From contig NZ_SHKX01000010.1 of NCBI RefSeq assembly GCF_004217445.1, positions 806,001 through 870,000 of the forward strand: a stretch of 64,000 bases of DNA, given 5' to 3'. Every line of letters begins with the position of its first letter. Within the stretch, counting starts at the first letter, position 1. The notes under the pieces are model-generated. The model was not told the DNA's origin. It searched no databases and worked only from the letters and a program-made list of their open reading frames with translations. Origin of the DNA: Fluviicoccus keumensis. Its GTDB lineage: Bacteria; Pseudomonadota; Gammaproteobacteria; Pseudomonadales; Moraxellaceae. Position numbers and translations under genes: made by a program. Shown here piece after piece: positions 41,386-49,739 of this stretch.

Positions 41386-43659
41386 TCAGCCTTCCCCGGC
41401 CAGCCCGGCGTACAGCTCGTTTTCCTGGTCGAAGTGCAGGTGCAGGATCGCCTCCAGCGCGAACAGCTGCCGCACCAGCCGCTGCCGGGTGTGCTCATCC
41501 GGCACGGCGTCGGCGGCCAGCCCGGCGATGTCCTGGCGGATGCGCTCGCACAGGTGCAGGATCTCGCGGTGGGTGCGGCTGAACAGCGCCAGCGGGTCCG
41601 GGCCGGGCATGCGCCGCGCCAACGCCGGGTGCAGGTGGCGCTCGTCGCCCTGTTCGTGCGGCACCAGCTCGGCGGCCAGCCGCCCGCTCAGCGCGGTCAA
41701 CCCGGCCAGGTCGGGCGCGCGGCCCGGCGTCAGCGCTTCCGCCTGCCGCCGCAGCTGCTCCAGCACCGGCTGCAGGTCGCGGTGCGCCGCCGCCAGCCGC
41801 GCCTGTTCTTCCGCCGACAGCGCCGGCAGCGGTCGCGCTACCGGCCGCAGGGCGCGCAGCGCGTTGAGGATGACGGCAACATCAATCCCTTCCTGCAACA
41901 CCGCGCCCGCCAGCGGCGTCAGGTAACCGGCGGCGGCGGCGACCATCGCCACCCCGGACAGCGCCATGCCCGCCAGCACGCTCTGCCGGGCAATGGCGCG
42001 GGCGCGGCGGGACAACGCCAGCGCCTCCGCCAGCCGGTCGAGGCGATCCACCATCAGCACCACATCCGCCGCCTCGGAACTGGCCCCGGCCCCGCGCGCG
42101 CCCATGGCAATACCGACATCGGCCAGCGCCAGCGCCGGGGCGTCATTGATGCCGTCGCCGGTCATCAGCGTCACCCCGCCCTCGCGCTCGCGGCGCACCG
42201 CCTCCACCTTGCCCTCCGGCGTCAGCCCGGCGTAGACCGCATCCAGCCCCAGCACCGCGCCGATGCTGTCGGCAATGTCCTGACGGTCGCCGGTGGCCAT
42301 CGACAGCCGCTCGATCCCGGCGGCGCGCAGGGCGCGGATGGCGCGCGGCGTATCGGGACGGATTTCATCCTGCATGCGCAGCACCCCGGCCACGCGGCCG
42401 TCCACCGCCACGAACACCGCCATGCCGCCCTCGTTCAAGGCCCGCTCCAGCGCCGCCCGCGCCCAGTCCGGCGTCCCGGCCACCGAGCCGACCCAGCCGG
42501 GCTGACCCGCCGCCACGCGATGCCCGTCCACGAGGCCCGACAGGCCGTGACCCGGCGCATCCGCCAGCCCGGTCGGCGTCGACAGCGCCAGCCCGCGCGC
42601 CCGCGCCACCTGCACCAGCGCCGCCGACACCGGATGCAGCGACACCTGTTCCAGCGAGGCGCACAGCCTCAGCACGTCCTCCGCCGTCCAGCCGCCATCG
42701 GTTTCGATATCCACCAGCCGCGCCAACCCGGTGGTCAGGGTGCCGGTCTTGTCCAGCAGCAGGCGCTTGCCGTCGGCCAGCGCCTCCAGCGCCGCGCCGT
42801 TCTTGATCAGGATGCCGCGACGCGCCGCCGCCGAGATGCCGGAAACAATCGCCACCGGCGCCGCCAGAATCAGCGGACACGGCGTCGCCACCACCAGCAC
42901 CGCCAGCGCCCGCAACGGGTCGCCGGACAGCAGCCAGGCCAGCCCCGCCACCGCCAGCGTCAGCGGCACCAGCCAGAAGGCGTAGCGGTCGGCCATGCGC
43001 GTGAAGGGGGCCTTGCCGGTTTGCGCTTCCTGCACCAGCCGCACGATGGCGGCGTAGGTGCTGTCGGCGGCAGAGCGCAAGGCGGTCAGTTCGAAGCCCT
43101 GCCCGAGGTTGAGAGTACCGCTGGCCACCGCCTCGCCGTCAGCGTGACTGACCGGCAGCGACTCGCCGGTCAGCGAGGACTCATCCAGCGACACCGGACC
43201 GCCCGCCGCCACCAGCCCGTCCACCGGCAGCACTGCGCCGGTTTTCACCAGCAGCCGGTCGCCGGCGCGCACCTCGGCCACCGCCACGGTGCGCCAGGCC
43301 CCGTCTTCCTGCCGTTCCACCGTGGCAGGCGTGCGCGCCAGCAGCGCGGTCAGCTCGCGGCGGGCGCGGTTGGCGGCAAAGCTTTCCAGCGCCTGACCGC
43401 CCGCAAACATCAGCGCGATGACGGCCGCGGTCAGCGAGTGCCCCAGCAGCAGCGCCCCGCCCATCGCCAGCCCCGCCACCAGGTCCACGCCCCATTCGCC
43501 CCGGCGCAGCTTGCGCAGGCTTTCCAGCACCAGCCACAGCAGCACCGGCAGGGTGGCCAGTTGCCACAGCCGGGCGGCGGCCTCTTCCTGCCCGACCAAC
43601 GCCATAACCCCGCCGGCCATCGTCAGCACCACCACCAGCGGCAGCAAAAATGCAGGCAT
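41386..43659 (-). CDS. P1B-type metal ATPase with C-terminal hemerythrin domain
   Basis: The 757-residue protein is a heavy-metal P-type ATPase: actuator TGES region (SLDESSLTGESLPVSHADGE), the membrane metal motif TPCP in VVATPCPLILAAPVA, phosphorylation DKTGTLT and hinge TGDGINDAPAL. There is no N-terminal HMA domain. The last about 140 residues form a hemerythrin-like bundle (HEQGDERHLHP, FSRTHREILHL, HLHFDQENELY). The TPC motif plus a hemerythrin tail recalls P1B-5 ATPases such as rhizobial Nia (Ni/Fe export). The start at 43659 has GGAG six bases upstream. A di-iron or O2/redox-sensing tail controlling metal efflux is inference. Confidence 0.88.
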   Translation of the reverse strand: MPAFLLPLVVVLTMAGGVMALVGQEEAAARLWQLATLPVLLWLVLESLRKLRRGEWGVDLVAGLAMGGALLLGHSLTAAVIALMFAGGQALESFAANRARRELTALLARTPATVERQEDGAWRTVAVAEVRAGDRLLVKTGAVLPVDGLVAAGGPVSLDESSLTGESLPVSHADGEAVASGTLNLGQGFELTALRSAADSTYAAIVRLVQEAQTGKAPFTRMADRYAFWLVPLTLAVAGLAWLLSGDPLRALAVLVVATPCPLILAAPVAIVSGISAAARRGILIKNGAALEALADGKRLLLDKTGTLTTGLARLVDIETDGGWTAEDVLRLCASLEQVSLHPVSAALVQVARARGLALSTPTGLADAPGHGLSGLVDGHRVAAGQPGWVGSVAGTPDWARAALERALNEGGMAVFVAVDGRVAGVLRMQDEIRPDTPRAIRALRAAGIERLSMATGDRQDIADSIGAVLGLDAVYAGLTPEGKVEAVRREREGGVTLMTGDGINDAPALALADVGIAMGARGAGASSEAADVVLMVDRLDRLAEALALSRRARAIARQSVLAGMALSGVAMVAAAAGYLTPLAGAVLQEGIDVAVILNALRALRPVARPLPALSAEEQARLAAAHRDLQPVLEQLRRQAEALTPGRAPDLAGLTALSGRLAAELVPHEQGDERHLHPALARRMPGPDPLALFSRTHREILHLCERIRQDIAGLAADAVPDEHTRQRLVRQLFALEAILHLHFDQENELYAGLAGEG

Positions 43660-43925
43660 CAAAAACTCCGGTAGAAGGGAAACGACACGGAAACCATATT
43701 CCGCGTTTTCAGTGTAACGCGCGCGGAGCCCGCCCGCACCCGCGTCCACACCCGATGAAAAAACCCACAATAAAAATAGTAGATATCTGATTACAAACGG
43801 TTTTTTAACAACCTGCGTTACAAAATTTTGCTTGCCGCACCGAAGCTCGACTTTTAGGATGCGCCCGCTTTGTCCCTCGTTTGTCCTGTTCACCAGACCG
43901 ACGACCCTTTATTCCGGAGGTTTTC

Positions 43926-45131
43926 ATGTCCCGTATTCATTCCCTCGCCCTCGGCGTCAGCCTGGCCCTGCTCACCGGTTCGGCCCTGGCGGGTGTCGTC
44001 ACGATCAGCCCGCTGGTTGGCTACCATGACTTCGACAAGAAGACCCAGCCCGACCTGACCCTGCCCGCCAAAGGCCTGGATGAAGGCACCCACTACGCCA
44101 TCGGTCTGGGTTACCGCTTTACCCCCGCCTGGAGCGTGGAAGCCAACCTTGGCCGCGTGAAAACCCAGGAAGACGCTCCCTTCGGCGCGGTCAACGCCCG
44201 CGTGCGCGGCGAATCGCTGGACGCCCTGTACCGCTTCAATGCCGACAGCCGTTTGAACCCATATGTGCTGCTGGGTATCGGCCGCAACATCTACAAAGCC
44301 GATAACGCTGCTGCCTCCTTCACCAACGGTTTCGGCGAAACCGGCGGCGGCCTGATGTGGGCGCTGAACGAACGCATCAACCTGCGCACCGAAGCCCGCA
44401 TCCAGCATGAACCCGGCAAGAGCTGGAACAACCTGCTGGCGCTGGCGGGCGTGGAAATCAACCTGGGCAAATTCGCCAAGGCCGCCGCCCCGGCAACTCC
44501 GGAACCCGTCGCCGTACAACCCGCCGTAGCGGCAACCCCGGTCGTGACGCCGGTAGCGCCCGTCGCCCCGGCCGATGACGACCGCGACGGCGTCAGCAAC
44601 GATCAGGACCGCTGCCCCAACACTCCCGCCGGAGCCGCCGTGGATGCCAAAGGCTGCCCGCTGGACAACGACAAGGACGGCGTGGCCGACTATCAGGACA
44701 AGTGCCCGGACACCAAGGCCGGTGCGGTCGTGGATGCGCAGGGTTGCTATGTGGTGTTGAAGAACAGCGAATCCATCGCCCTGAACGTGCAGTTCGTGAC
44801 CGGCAAGACCGAGATTGTCGGGGATGCATCCGCCGAGCTGAACAAGGTAGCCGAGTTCATGAAGCGCTACCCGAATGTCAACGTGACCATCGAAGGCCAC
44901 ACCGACAGTCGCGGCAAGCCCGCCAAGAACCAGACCCTGTCGCAGCAACGCGCCGATGCCGTGCGTGAAGCGCTGGTGAAGCTGGGCGTGGATGGCGCTC
45001 GTCTGAAGGCCGTGGGTTATGGCGCCGGCCAGCCGGTGGCTGACAACAAAACCGAAGAAGGCCGGGCCAAGAACCGCCGCGTGGTCGCAACGGCCAAGGG
45101 TGAGTCCGAAGCCATCAAGATGAAGAAGTAA
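43926..45131 (+). CDS. OmpA-family protein with thrombospondin type 3 repeats
   Basis: The 401-residue outer-membrane protein has a signal peptide (LALGVSLALLTGSALAG). An N-terminal eight-stranded barrel (residues about 25-185) is followed by a Pro/Ala/Val linker and two calcium-binding type 3 repeats (DDDRDGVSNDQDRCP, DNDKDGVADYQDKCP). The C-terminal OmpA peptidoglycan-binding domain has VTIEGHTDSRGKPAKNQTLS and RRVVA. It anchors the outer membrane to the cell wall and is an OprF-like major porin candidate. ATG 43926 has GGAGG upstream, and the 266-base upstream gap is AT-rich, as for a strongly expressed gene. A large hairpin follows the stop codon. Confidence 0.93.
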   Translation: MSRIHSLALGVSLALLTGSALAGVVTISPLVGYHDFDKKTQPDLTLPAKGLDEGTHYAIGLGYRFTPAWSVEANLGRVKTQEDAPFGAVNARVRGESLDALYRFNADSRLNPYVLLGIGRNIYKADNAAASFTNGFGETGGGLMWALNERINLRTEARIQHEPGKSWNNLLALAGVEINLGKFAKAAAPATPEPVAVQPAVAATPVVTPVAPVAPADDDRDGVSNDQDRCPNTPAGAAVDAKGCPLDNDKDGVADYQDKCPDTKAGAVVDAQGCYVVLKNSESIALNVQFVTGKTEIVGDASAELNKVAEFMKRYPNVNVTIEGHTDSRGKPAKNQTLSQQRADAVREALVKLGVDGARLKAVGYGAGQPVADNKTEEGRAKNRRVVATAKGESEAIKMKK

Positions 45132-45144
45132 GGAAATACGCTGC

Positions 45145-45177
45145 CCGGATGATGCGCGTTATCTGCGTAGCATCCGG
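45145..45177 (+). terminator. Hairpin after the OmpA-family gene
   Basis: CCGGATG (45145-45151) pairs with CATCCGG (45171-45177), with further pairing of TGCGC/GCG inside, 14 bases after the stop. There is no long T-run, so it may stabilise the mRNA end rather than terminate on its own. Confidence 0.45.
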
Positions 45178-45341
45178 CGGCATCGCGCCAGGGAATGGTG
45201 CTTGCTCCCCCGCGAAGACGCCAATCGGTCGGGTTCTTTTCGGCAGTTCAGATGTTCCGCAAAGGCTTGTAACAACTGGGATTGGCGGCAAGTCAGTGAT
45301 AAGATTGCCGGAGCTTTCTTTCCGCGACAGCTTCATTTTCA

Positions 45342-46259
45342 ATGAAATCAGCGTGTTCGCGCAGACAGCAAATTGATCTGTTTCAACCAATTATGAGCTT
45401 TGATGATTTCAAAGCGAAATGTATTGCACTAGGATTTTCTGGAGATGCGATGTATACGAAAATTGTTTCGTTAGCGTCGAAGAATGTGGAGCGCGATGCG
45501 ATAGGGTGTTTTGTTGCTGGTACATTGGTGCATACGGATAAAGGTTTGGTGCCGATCGAGCAGATAAAGGTAGGCGACATGGTTTTGTCTAAGCCTAAAA
45601 ACGGTGAAGGTGAACTAACCTATAAGCCAGTGTTGAAGATCTTTGATTTTGAGGGTAAGGAGATTTGGATTGTAAAATTTACCTCTATTGGTTGCTATCC
45701 AGATGAAATGTTTCAGTCGGGGAAAGTGACGCATTGCGCCGATCTAATAATTGGAACGCCGAATCATCCATTTTGGGTTGTTGGTGAGATTTTATATTAC
45801 GATGATTTTCAGTTGGTTTTACACCAGAAACCATATTGGGCTAGATTAGATCAACTAGGAAAATACACTGTTGTTTTGCGGGCAGATGGCATTTTAGCAT
45901 GTGTCTTTGCTGTCCAGCCAGTTTTTCAGATGACAAATCAAGATTGTGGGTTTTTGCAGGGCTATCCATTAGGTGATTGGTGGGAGTATGGGGATGAGGA
46001 TGGATATTTTATTGATTTTACTCGCACACCCCTAGTCTCTAGTTATAAGGTTAGCAATAATAGTGCTTTTAGCTTGCCAAATGATGGTGACTGGTGTTTC
46101 CCTGTGAAGAAAGAAAAAGTTTATAACTTAGAGGTGGCGGATTATCATACCTATTTTGTTGGCCAGAGAGGTATTTTTGTTCACCATAAAAACTGTGTAG
46201 AAGTGACTATTGAATCGGAGACAAACCTCAATTTAGTCCAGGAGGGGGGCGAATCCTGA
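45342..46259 (+). CDS. Stand-alone HINT-domain protein of polymorphic-toxin type
   Basis: Most of this 305-residue protein is a HINT (intein/hedgehog-like) autoprocessing domain: catalytic start CFVAGTLVHTDKGLVPIEQI (about residues 56-75), block B IIGTPNHPFWVV and the end VADYHTYFVGQRGIFVHHKN followed by Cys. In polymorphic toxins such pretoxin HINT domains release a C-terminal toxin; here only about 18 residues follow the splice-end Cys, so no toxin domain remains. The start is uncertain (ATG 45342 or 45393, neither with a good ribosome site). The gene is AT-rich, unlike both flanks. It may be a remnant or a displaced C-terminal cassette. Confidence 0.75.
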   Translation: MKSACSRRQQIDLFQPIMSFDDFKAKCIALGFSGDAMYTKIVSLASKNVERDAIGCFVAGTLVHTDKGLVPIEQIKVGDMVLSKPKNGEGELTYKPVLKIFDFEGKEIWIVKFTSIGCYPDEMFQSGKVTHCADLIIGTPNHPFWVVGEILYYDDFQLVLHQKPYWARLDQLGKYTVVLRADGILACVFAVQPVFQMTNQDCGFLQGYPLGDWWEYGDEDGYFIDFTRTPLVSSYKVSNNSAFSLPNDGDWCFPVKKEKVYNLEVADYHTYFVGQRGIFVHHKNCVEVTIESETNLNLVQEGGES

Positions 46260-46549
46260 AAGAAATTACATGCAAAGTAGCTTTACTTTTTTTGCCTTTT
46301 GCAATGGCTGCCATAGGTTATTTCTTTGCGAAATTTATCCTTCGATTTCGTTATGGGGAATGGCAGGCAAACATTACTGCTTTAAGCTTAATTGCATGCA
46401 TGTTTTTATCTGTTTTTATTCAATCTTTTTTGAATCAGAATGCAAATTATTTTTTAACAAAAAATAGTATGCCGCTTCTTATGGGATTAGATTTCAGTGC
46501 AGCAGGCATAACGTTTTTCTGTATGTTGTATATAAATAAATGGCAATAA
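46256..46549 (+). CDS. Small three-helix membrane protein, possible immunity protein
   Basis: This frame of about 97 residues encodes three hydrophobic segments (PFAMAAIGYFFAKFIL, ITALSLIACMFLSVFIQSFL, and AAGITFFCMLYI near the end). It is AT-rich like the HINT gene before it. No ATG fits the start: CTG at 46256 overlaps the HINT stop codon and has GGAGG at 46241-46245, while TTG at 46292 would be shorter with no ribosome site. Tight coupling to a HINT gene, small size and membrane location fit an immunity protein for a membrane-acting toxin, but that toxin is not visible here. Confidence 0.5.
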   Translation: MKEITCKVALLFLPFAMAAIGYFFAKFILRFRYGEWQANITALSLIACMFLSVFIQSFLNQNANYFLTKNSMPLLMGLDFSAAGITFFCMLYINKWQ

Positions 46550-46550
46550 C

Positions 46551-46576
46551 GTAAGCCAGCCTAAAAGCCGGCTTAC
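46551..46576. terminator. Hairpin between convergent genes
   Basis: GTAAGCC and GGCTTAC with one mismatch and a further GC/GC pair enclose the loop CTAAAA, filling the gap between the membrane-protein stop and the yqhD stop. It probably serves as a two-way transcript end, although T-runs are lacking. Confidence 0.45.
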
Positions 46577-46578
46577 CA

Positions 46579-47733
46579 TCACCCGCACGCCCCCCTTATC
46601 ACCCTCTCCACCTGCCCCTCATCCAACGGCATCGCCCCCTTGAACGGTACGTGGCCCTGCGCCCGCGCCAAAGCCAGCACCCGCCCGGCCGCATCTGCCT
46701 CACTCACCCCCGCCTCGCGCACATGCAGCGGCATGCCCAGCCCCCGGTACATCGCCTCAATCGCCGCAATCACCCCCTCGGCCGACGGCTGCGCCAGCCC
46801 GAACACCTGCCGCCCCATCTGCTCCAGCTTCGCCCGCCGCGCCTCGATGCCTTCCCGCAGCACAAAGGGCTGGATGATCGACAGCGTCCGCCCGTGATCA
46901 ATGTCGTACAGCGCCGTCAGCTGCACCGCCAGCCGGTGCGAGGCCCAGTCCTGCGGCACGCCCACGCCGATAATGCCGCACAGAGCCTGGTTCGCCGCCC
47001 ACATCAGGTTCTGCCCCCAGTCCGGCTCGCGCCGCCGCTCGAAGGTATCGGCCAGCGTCTTCAGGGCGCGCAGCACCGCCTCGGCATAACCGTCCTGCAC
47101 CAGCGCCCCGACCGGATAAGTCAGGTACTGCTCGCAAACATGCACAAAGGCGTCCACCAGCCCGTTGGCCAACTGGCGGTCGGGCAGGCTGGCCATGACG
47201 CGGGGGTTGAGGATGGCGAAGCGCGGCCGCGCGGCCTGGGCGTAGAACACCCGCTTCTCGCGGGTGGCGGCGCGGGTGACCACGGCGGCGGCGTTGGATT
47301 CGGAGCCGGTGGCGGGCAGCGTCAGCACCACGCCCACCGGCAGGGCTTGCGTCACGGCATGACGGCCGCTGACGATGTCCCAGCCCTCACCGTCGTACAG
47401 CGCGGCCGCCGCCACGAATTTCGCGCCGTCGCTGACCGAGCCGCCGCCCACGCCCAGGATGAAGTCCAGCCGCTGTTCCCGCACCACGGCCACGGCACGG
47501 GTCAGGGTTTCCAGCGTCGGGTTCGGTTCCACGCCGCCGAATTCGACGACATGGTGGGCCGCCAGCGCTTGCGTCACCTGCGCGTGCACGCCGTTGGCCT
47601 TGATCGAGCCGCCGCCATACAGCAGCAGCACGCGGGCGTCAGCGGGCACCAGCGTTGCCAGCGCGGCGAAGCTGTCGGGGCCGAAGTGGATCTGCGTCGG
47701 GTTGTGGTAGCTGAAGGCGAACAGCGGGGACAT
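46579..47733 (-). CDS. yqhD: NADPH-dependent aldehyde reductase / iron-containing alcohol dehydrogenase, YqhD type
   Basis: The 384-residue enzyme is close to YqhD in length and reduces a wide range of aldehydes, a detoxification role in lipid-peroxide and furfural stress. It shows VLLLYGGGSIKANG (nucleotide loop), LGVGGGSVSDGAKF, LTLPATGSESNAAAVVT and the metal ligands in NGLVDAFVHVCEQY, QDWASHRLAVQL and YDIDHGRTLSI. The start at 47733 fits the family; the open frame upstream to 47790 is unneeded. It is divergent from the methyltransferase gene and convergent with the HINT/membrane-protein patch. Confidence 0.92.
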   Translation of the reverse strand: MSPLFAFSYHNPTQIHFGPDSFAALATLVPADARVLLLYGGGSIKANGVHAQVTQALAAHHVVEFGGVEPNPTLETLTRAVAVVREQRLDFILGVGGGSVSDGAKFVAAAALYDGEGWDIVSGRHAVTQALPVGVVLTLPATGSESNAAAVVTRAATREKRVFYAQAARPRFAILNPRVMASLPDRQLANGLVDAFVHVCEQYLTYPVGALVQDGYAEAVLRALKTLADTFERRREPDWGQNLMWAANQALCGIIGVGVPQDWASHRLAVQLTALYDIDHGRTLSIIQPFVLREGIEARRAKLEQMGRQVFGLAQPSAEGVIAAIEAMYRGLGMPLHVREAGVSEADAAGRVLALARAQGHVPFKGAMPLDEGQVERVIRGACG

Positions 47734-47837
47734 GGCGGGCACCTGCACGGGAAGCGTTACCCGATGGTGAAGAAGTGGCGGCGGGAACACAAGTCAACTA
47801 CAGTGGAGAACTTCCCCCGATCCGCCCGGAGACCGAC

Positions 47838-48626
47838 ATGACCGAACCCGCCATCCGTTTTGACGACGGCGCCGCCTACGAGCGCTTCATGGGCGTCTGG
47901 AGCCGTCTGGCCGGGGCGCAGTTCCTGGATTGGCTGGCGCCCGCGCCCCGGCTGCGCTGGCTGGATGTCGGCTGCGGCAACGGCGCGTTCAGCGAGATGC
48001 TGGCGCAGCGCACAGAGCCGCTGTCGCTGGACGGAATCGACCCCTCGCCGGAACAGATCCGTTTCGCCAAGGCGCGCCCGACCACGCGGCTGGCGGACTT
48101 CCGCACCGGCGACGCCATGGACCTGCCCTACGCCGCCGACAGCTTCGATGCCGCCGTCATGGCGCTGGTGATCTTCTTCGTGCCCGACCCGGCCAAGGGT
48201 GTGGCGGAAATGGCGCGCGTCACCCGGCCCGGCGGCAGCGTTTCCGCCTATGCCTGGGACCTGCCCGGCGGCGGCTTTCCGTATCACGTGCTGCAGGACG
48301 CGCTGCGCGCGCAGGGCAAGACGCCGCTGGCGCCGCCGCAGGCCGCCGTCGCGGCGCTGGACGCCTTGCAAGCGGTCTGGACGGGCGCGGGGCTGACGGA
48401 CGTGGAAACCGCCGTCATCACCGTGCAGCGCCGCTACAACGGCTTTGACGATTTCTGGGAAACTGCGCTGCTGGGGCCGTCGCTGGCCCCGGCGCTGGCG
48501 AAGATGGCCCCGGCGGATGTCGAGGCCATGCGCGAATTCGTGCGCGCGCACCTGCCGCTGGACGCGGACGGCGGCGTCACCTGCTCCGCCCGCGCCCATG
48601 CCGTGCGCGGACGGGTGCCGGGCTGA
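47838..48626 (+). CDS. Class I SAM-dependent methyltransferase
   Basis: The 262-residue protein has a Rossmann methyltransferase domain: motif I LRWLDVGCGNGAFSEML (about residues 39-55), motif II LSLDGIDPSPEQIRFAK, the MDLPYAADSFDAAVMALVIFF stretch and RVTRPGGSV. It belongs to the broad UbiE/Methyltransf_11 group; the substrate cannot be inferred. ATG 47838 has GGAG at 47828-47831. It is divergent from yqhD, with about 100 bases between, and convergent with the second START gene. Confidence 0.88.
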   Translation: MTEPAIRFDDGAAYERFMGVWSRLAGAQFLDWLAPAPRLRWLDVGCGNGAFSEMLAQRTEPLSLDGIDPSPEQIRFAKARPTTRLADFRTGDAMDLPYAADSFDAAVMALVIFFVPDPAKGVAEMARVTRPGGSVSAYAWDLPGGGFPYHVLQDALRAQGKTPLAPPQAAVAALDALQAVWTGAGLTDVETAVITVQRRYNGFDDFWETALLGPSLAPALAKMAPADVEAMREFVRAHLPLDADGGVTCSARAHAVRGRVPG

Positions 48627-48632
48627 GGCCGC

Positions 48633-49358
48633 TTACTGCGCCAGCGACAACCGGAACGGTGACGGCTCTTTACCGGCCGCCGCCAGATTGCGCACCTTGC
48701 GTTCCAGCCCCACCGCCATGGTGAAGGGCGCGGTGCGCTGCACGAAGTTGGCGGCCCAGACCGGCACCTGCGTGCCCGGCAGGGTGAAGCCTTCCGCCTG
48801 CAACAGCACCCCGTCCGCCTGCGGCGTCAGCGTAATGGTCAGTTCCTCCGCCTTCATCCGCACCAGCGGCGACCGCAACGGCAGGTAATCCGGTTCGGCC
48901 ACCATGCGGATGCGCGCCACCGGCCGCGTCGCCGTGCGCGGCTCCACGGTCACGTGCAGGATCACATCGCGGTCGGGCAGGCTGACCGGCTCGTTCTGCA
49001 CCATGTACAGGTAGAATTCCGTCGGCGACACCGCCTTCAGCAGCTTCGCTTCCGTCACCTGCCAGTACCACTCATGGTAGGTGTCGAAACTGGAAAACAC
49101 CTGTTCGAGGGCGGGCAGGCTGGTGTTCAGCAGCGCCTCCAGCTTGAACGAGCGCCACGGCTTGTCATCCTCCAGCCGCGCCCAGGTGCGGATATTGCGC
49201 TTGGTGTCGGTCTTCACCGGCCGCCATTCCCCGTCAGGACGACCGGCCGCCGGGGCTTCCGCCGCCGCTTTCGGCTTCAGGTCCAGCACCTGCGCGCCGG
49301 CTGCCTGACACGCCGCCGCCAATATCGCCAACACCGCCACACGCTTGAAACTGTTCAT
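48633..49358 (-). CDS. Secreted START-domain protein, paralogue 2
   Basis: The 241-residue protein has a signal peptide (VAVLAILAAACQAAGAQV) and a START-like domain. It aligns along its length with the protein at 57.7 kb: SFKLEALLN, DTYHEWYWQVTEAKLLKAVS, YMVQNEPVSLPDRDVI, IRMVAEPDYLP and WAANFVQRTAPF. The conserved PVSxPDRDVI and PDYLP blocks define this small family. It probably binds a hydrophobic ligand in the periplasm. The gene lies alone, convergent with the methyltransferase gene. The Cys in the signal region lacks a good lipobox. Confidence 0.75.
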   Translation of the reverse strand: MNSFKRVAVLAILAAACQAAGAQVLDLKPKAAAEAPAAGRPDGEWRPVKTDTKRNIRTWARLEDDKPWRSFKLEALLNTSLPALEQVFSSFDTYHEWYWQVTEAKLLKAVSPTEFYLYMVQNEPVSLPDRDVILHVTVEPRTATRPVARIRMVAEPDYLPLRSPLVRMKAEELTITLTPQADGVLLQAEGFTLPGTQVPVWAANFVQRTAPFTMAVGLERKVRNLAAAGKEPSPFRLSLAQ

Positions 49359-49739
49359 GTCATGTACCTCATTCGTCGGATAACGCCTTCACCCGGACTG
49401 TGTCATGACCATGGGTCAGAAATATGTCAGCACCCCGCCGGGCCGGGGCAGCCGCCGAAAATCAGAAGGATTGTTCTGGTTGTGGATATGGGCAAAACAG
49501 GAAGCGGGACAACGTACGACGCCAGCGCCGTTGTTTCGAACTTAGGCCGGTGGTCCATGGCTTTCAAGAGGATTTGGTCAGGCTGTCCGACAATAAATAG
49601 CAATTAATTGCACTCGCAAGACCCTGCGCGAAATACGCGCAACGCCGTGCAGGCCGGCAGGCAGAAATTCCGGTCAAAAACGCCATGCCTCTTGGTATGC
49701 TTGGCGGACAATAATCATAACTGACGGACTTCCGCCCCC
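49359..49739. other. Gene-free divergent promoter region
   Basis: No gene is visible. The region separates the leftward START gene from the rightward diguanylate cyclase gene. It holds a perfect 12-bp palindrome, GCAATTAATTGC, at 49600-49611, which could be a regulator site, and mixed composition elsewhere. Confidence 0.4.

Noticed and set aside
38146..43674. Long plus-strand open frames opposite the ABC module and the metal ATPase
   Set aside because: The translations are dominated by Gln, Arg, His and Gly without family motifs, while the minus strand gives complete, well-conserved proteins.
45342..46259. Intein within a host gene
   Set aside because: There are no extein sequences of a known host protein on either side, and the ends match pretoxin HINT domains rather than a splicing intein in a housekeeping gene.
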